This document shows positions 5,708 to 6,401 of a DNA stretch of 6,401 nt, piece by piece. Numbering within the stretch: position 1 is the first letter of the stretch; every line of letters starts with the position of its first letter. The stretch covers positions 1 to 6,401 of the forward strand of contig VFHG01000050.1 in NCBI GenBank assembly GCA_009392075.1. Reading direction: 5' to 3'. Origin of the DNA: SAR202 cluster bacterium (lineage in GTDB: Bacteria > Chloroflexota > Dehalococcoidia > UBA3495). The notes below the pieces were generated by a model. That model was not told where the DNA came from, did not search any database, and was given only the letters and a program-made list of their open reading frames with translations. The translations under genes and the position numbers were made by a program.

Positions 5708-6401
5708 TTGATCGGTCAAGCGGCAATCATCGGCGCAACCACCTGGGGTACGACTCTGGGCATCTTATTGGCCCAGAACGGAGTTCCGGTCTCCCTGTTA
5801 ACCCGCTCGGAGCCGGAAGCCCAGACCCTCACTTCCCAAGGGCGCAATGCCCGGTTCCTTCCGGACGCTCCGTTCCCAGATAGCTTGAGCGTGACCAGCC
5901 AGCCAGAGTCGGCCTTGCAGCAGAGCAGTCTGGTGATTATCGCCGTGCCCTCGGACCGGATGAGGGAGAATGTTCAGCGCATCGAGTCGCATCTCCAGCC
6001 CGGCGCCATCATCCTCAGCGCCACCAAGGGCTTGGAACTCCCAACTGCCCGGCGGATGAGCCAGGTGCTGGAAGACGAACTGCCTGCCAACCTCCACTCA
6101 GGCATCTGCGTCCTTTCCGGGCCCAACCTGGCCAAGGAGATCGTGCAGGGCAAACTAGCCTCGACGGTGATTGCCAGCCAAAACCCGGATGCGGCCCAGG
6201 CGGCGCAAGCCGCACTCATGTCGAACAATTTCCGGGTCTACACCAGCAGCGATGTCCTGGGTGTTGAGCTTGCCGGGGCGTTGAAAAACATCGTGGCCTT
6301 GGGCGCGGGGATCGGCGACGGTATGGAAGCCGGGGAGAACGCCAAGTCCGCCTTCCTCACCAGGGGCCTGGCCGAAATGACTCGCCTGGGCGTCGCTGCC
6401 G
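5708..6401 (+). CDS. gpsA: NAD(P)-dependent glycerol-3-phosphate dehydrogenase, 3' end outside window
   Basis: GpsA reduces dihydroxyacetone phosphate to sn-glycerol-3-phosphate, the acceptor used by PlsY. The 231 visible residues cover the N-terminal Rossmann domain and the beginning of the catalytic domain. The dinucleotide loop is GATTWGTTLG (9-18; usual GxGxWGT), followed by NARFLP (47-52), VIIAVPS (76-82), LSATKGLE (103-110), LSGPNLAKEI (136-145) and VELAGALKNIVALGAGI (186-202). Lys193 in the last motif is the expected catalytic lysine. About one third of a normal GpsA is missing at the right edge. The start is TTG at 5708: an in-frame TAA lies immediately before it (5705-5707), and the nucleotide fold begins only six residues later, so no other start codon would keep the domain whole. 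The ribosome site is weak (GGCGG around 5696-5700). It is separated from plsY by 97 bp. Confidence 0.95.
   Translation, partial: MIGQAAIIGATTWGTTLGILLAQNGVPVSLLTRSEPEAQTLTSQGRNARFLPDAPFPDSLSVTSQPESALQQSSLVIIAVPSDRMRENVQRIESHLQPGAIILSATKGLELPTARRMSQVLEDELPANLHSGICVLSGPNLAKEIVQGKLASTVIASQNPDAAQAAQAALMSNNFRVYTSSDVLGVELAGALKNIVALGAGIGDGMEAGENAKSAFLTRGLAEMTRLGVAA

Overview
The window holds seven protein genes and no RNA gene, CRISPR array or insertion sequence that I can recognise. It looks like a fairly GC-rich bacterial chromosome. The order der, plsY, gpsA on one strand is one I recall from Dehalococcoidia-type Chloroflexota. Together with two TTG start codons and a pentapeptide-TIR protein, it makes an uncultured Chloroflexota genome (for example SAR202-like) a reasonable guess, but only an inference.

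Left half, minus strand. At 1-460 lies an atypical LuxR/NarL-type response regulator. Its receiver reads cleanly from the start codon, then the frame breaks near position 118. The missing continuation, including the start of the LuxR helix-turn-helix, is present in the next frame and runs off the left edge. It has its own exact TATAAT -10 box at 516-521. A strong intrinsic terminator (552-586) separates it from the next transcript. That transcript carries a FlK-like hotdog thioesterase (1941-2294) followed 56 bp later by a pentapeptide-repeat protein with a C-terminal TIR domain (610-1884). The TIR domain is complete in length, but its catalytic-glutamate position is Asp and the neighbouring Trp is missing.

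Right half, plus strand. Divergent from the thioesterase is argF (2510-3442), with a TATAAT box just upstream that also fixes the start codon. It is followed by der (3491-4852), plsY (4888-5610) and gpsA (5708 to the right edge, incomplete). These are housekeeping genes: arginine synthesis, a ribosome-assembly GTPase, and two steps on glycerol-3-phosphate. GpsA makes G3P and PlsY acylates it, so their adjacency makes metabolic sense. Gaps of 48, 35 and 97 bp with no convincing terminator suggest read-through from argF or der onwards.

The most notable points are the frameshifted regulator, the TIR domain with an altered active site next to a thioesterase with an intact triad, and an ArgF that has Asp where the family's ornithine-site Cys normally sits. 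I see no clear new multi-gene system. The thioesterase plus pentapeptide-TIR pair is the only candidate for unexplained joint function.
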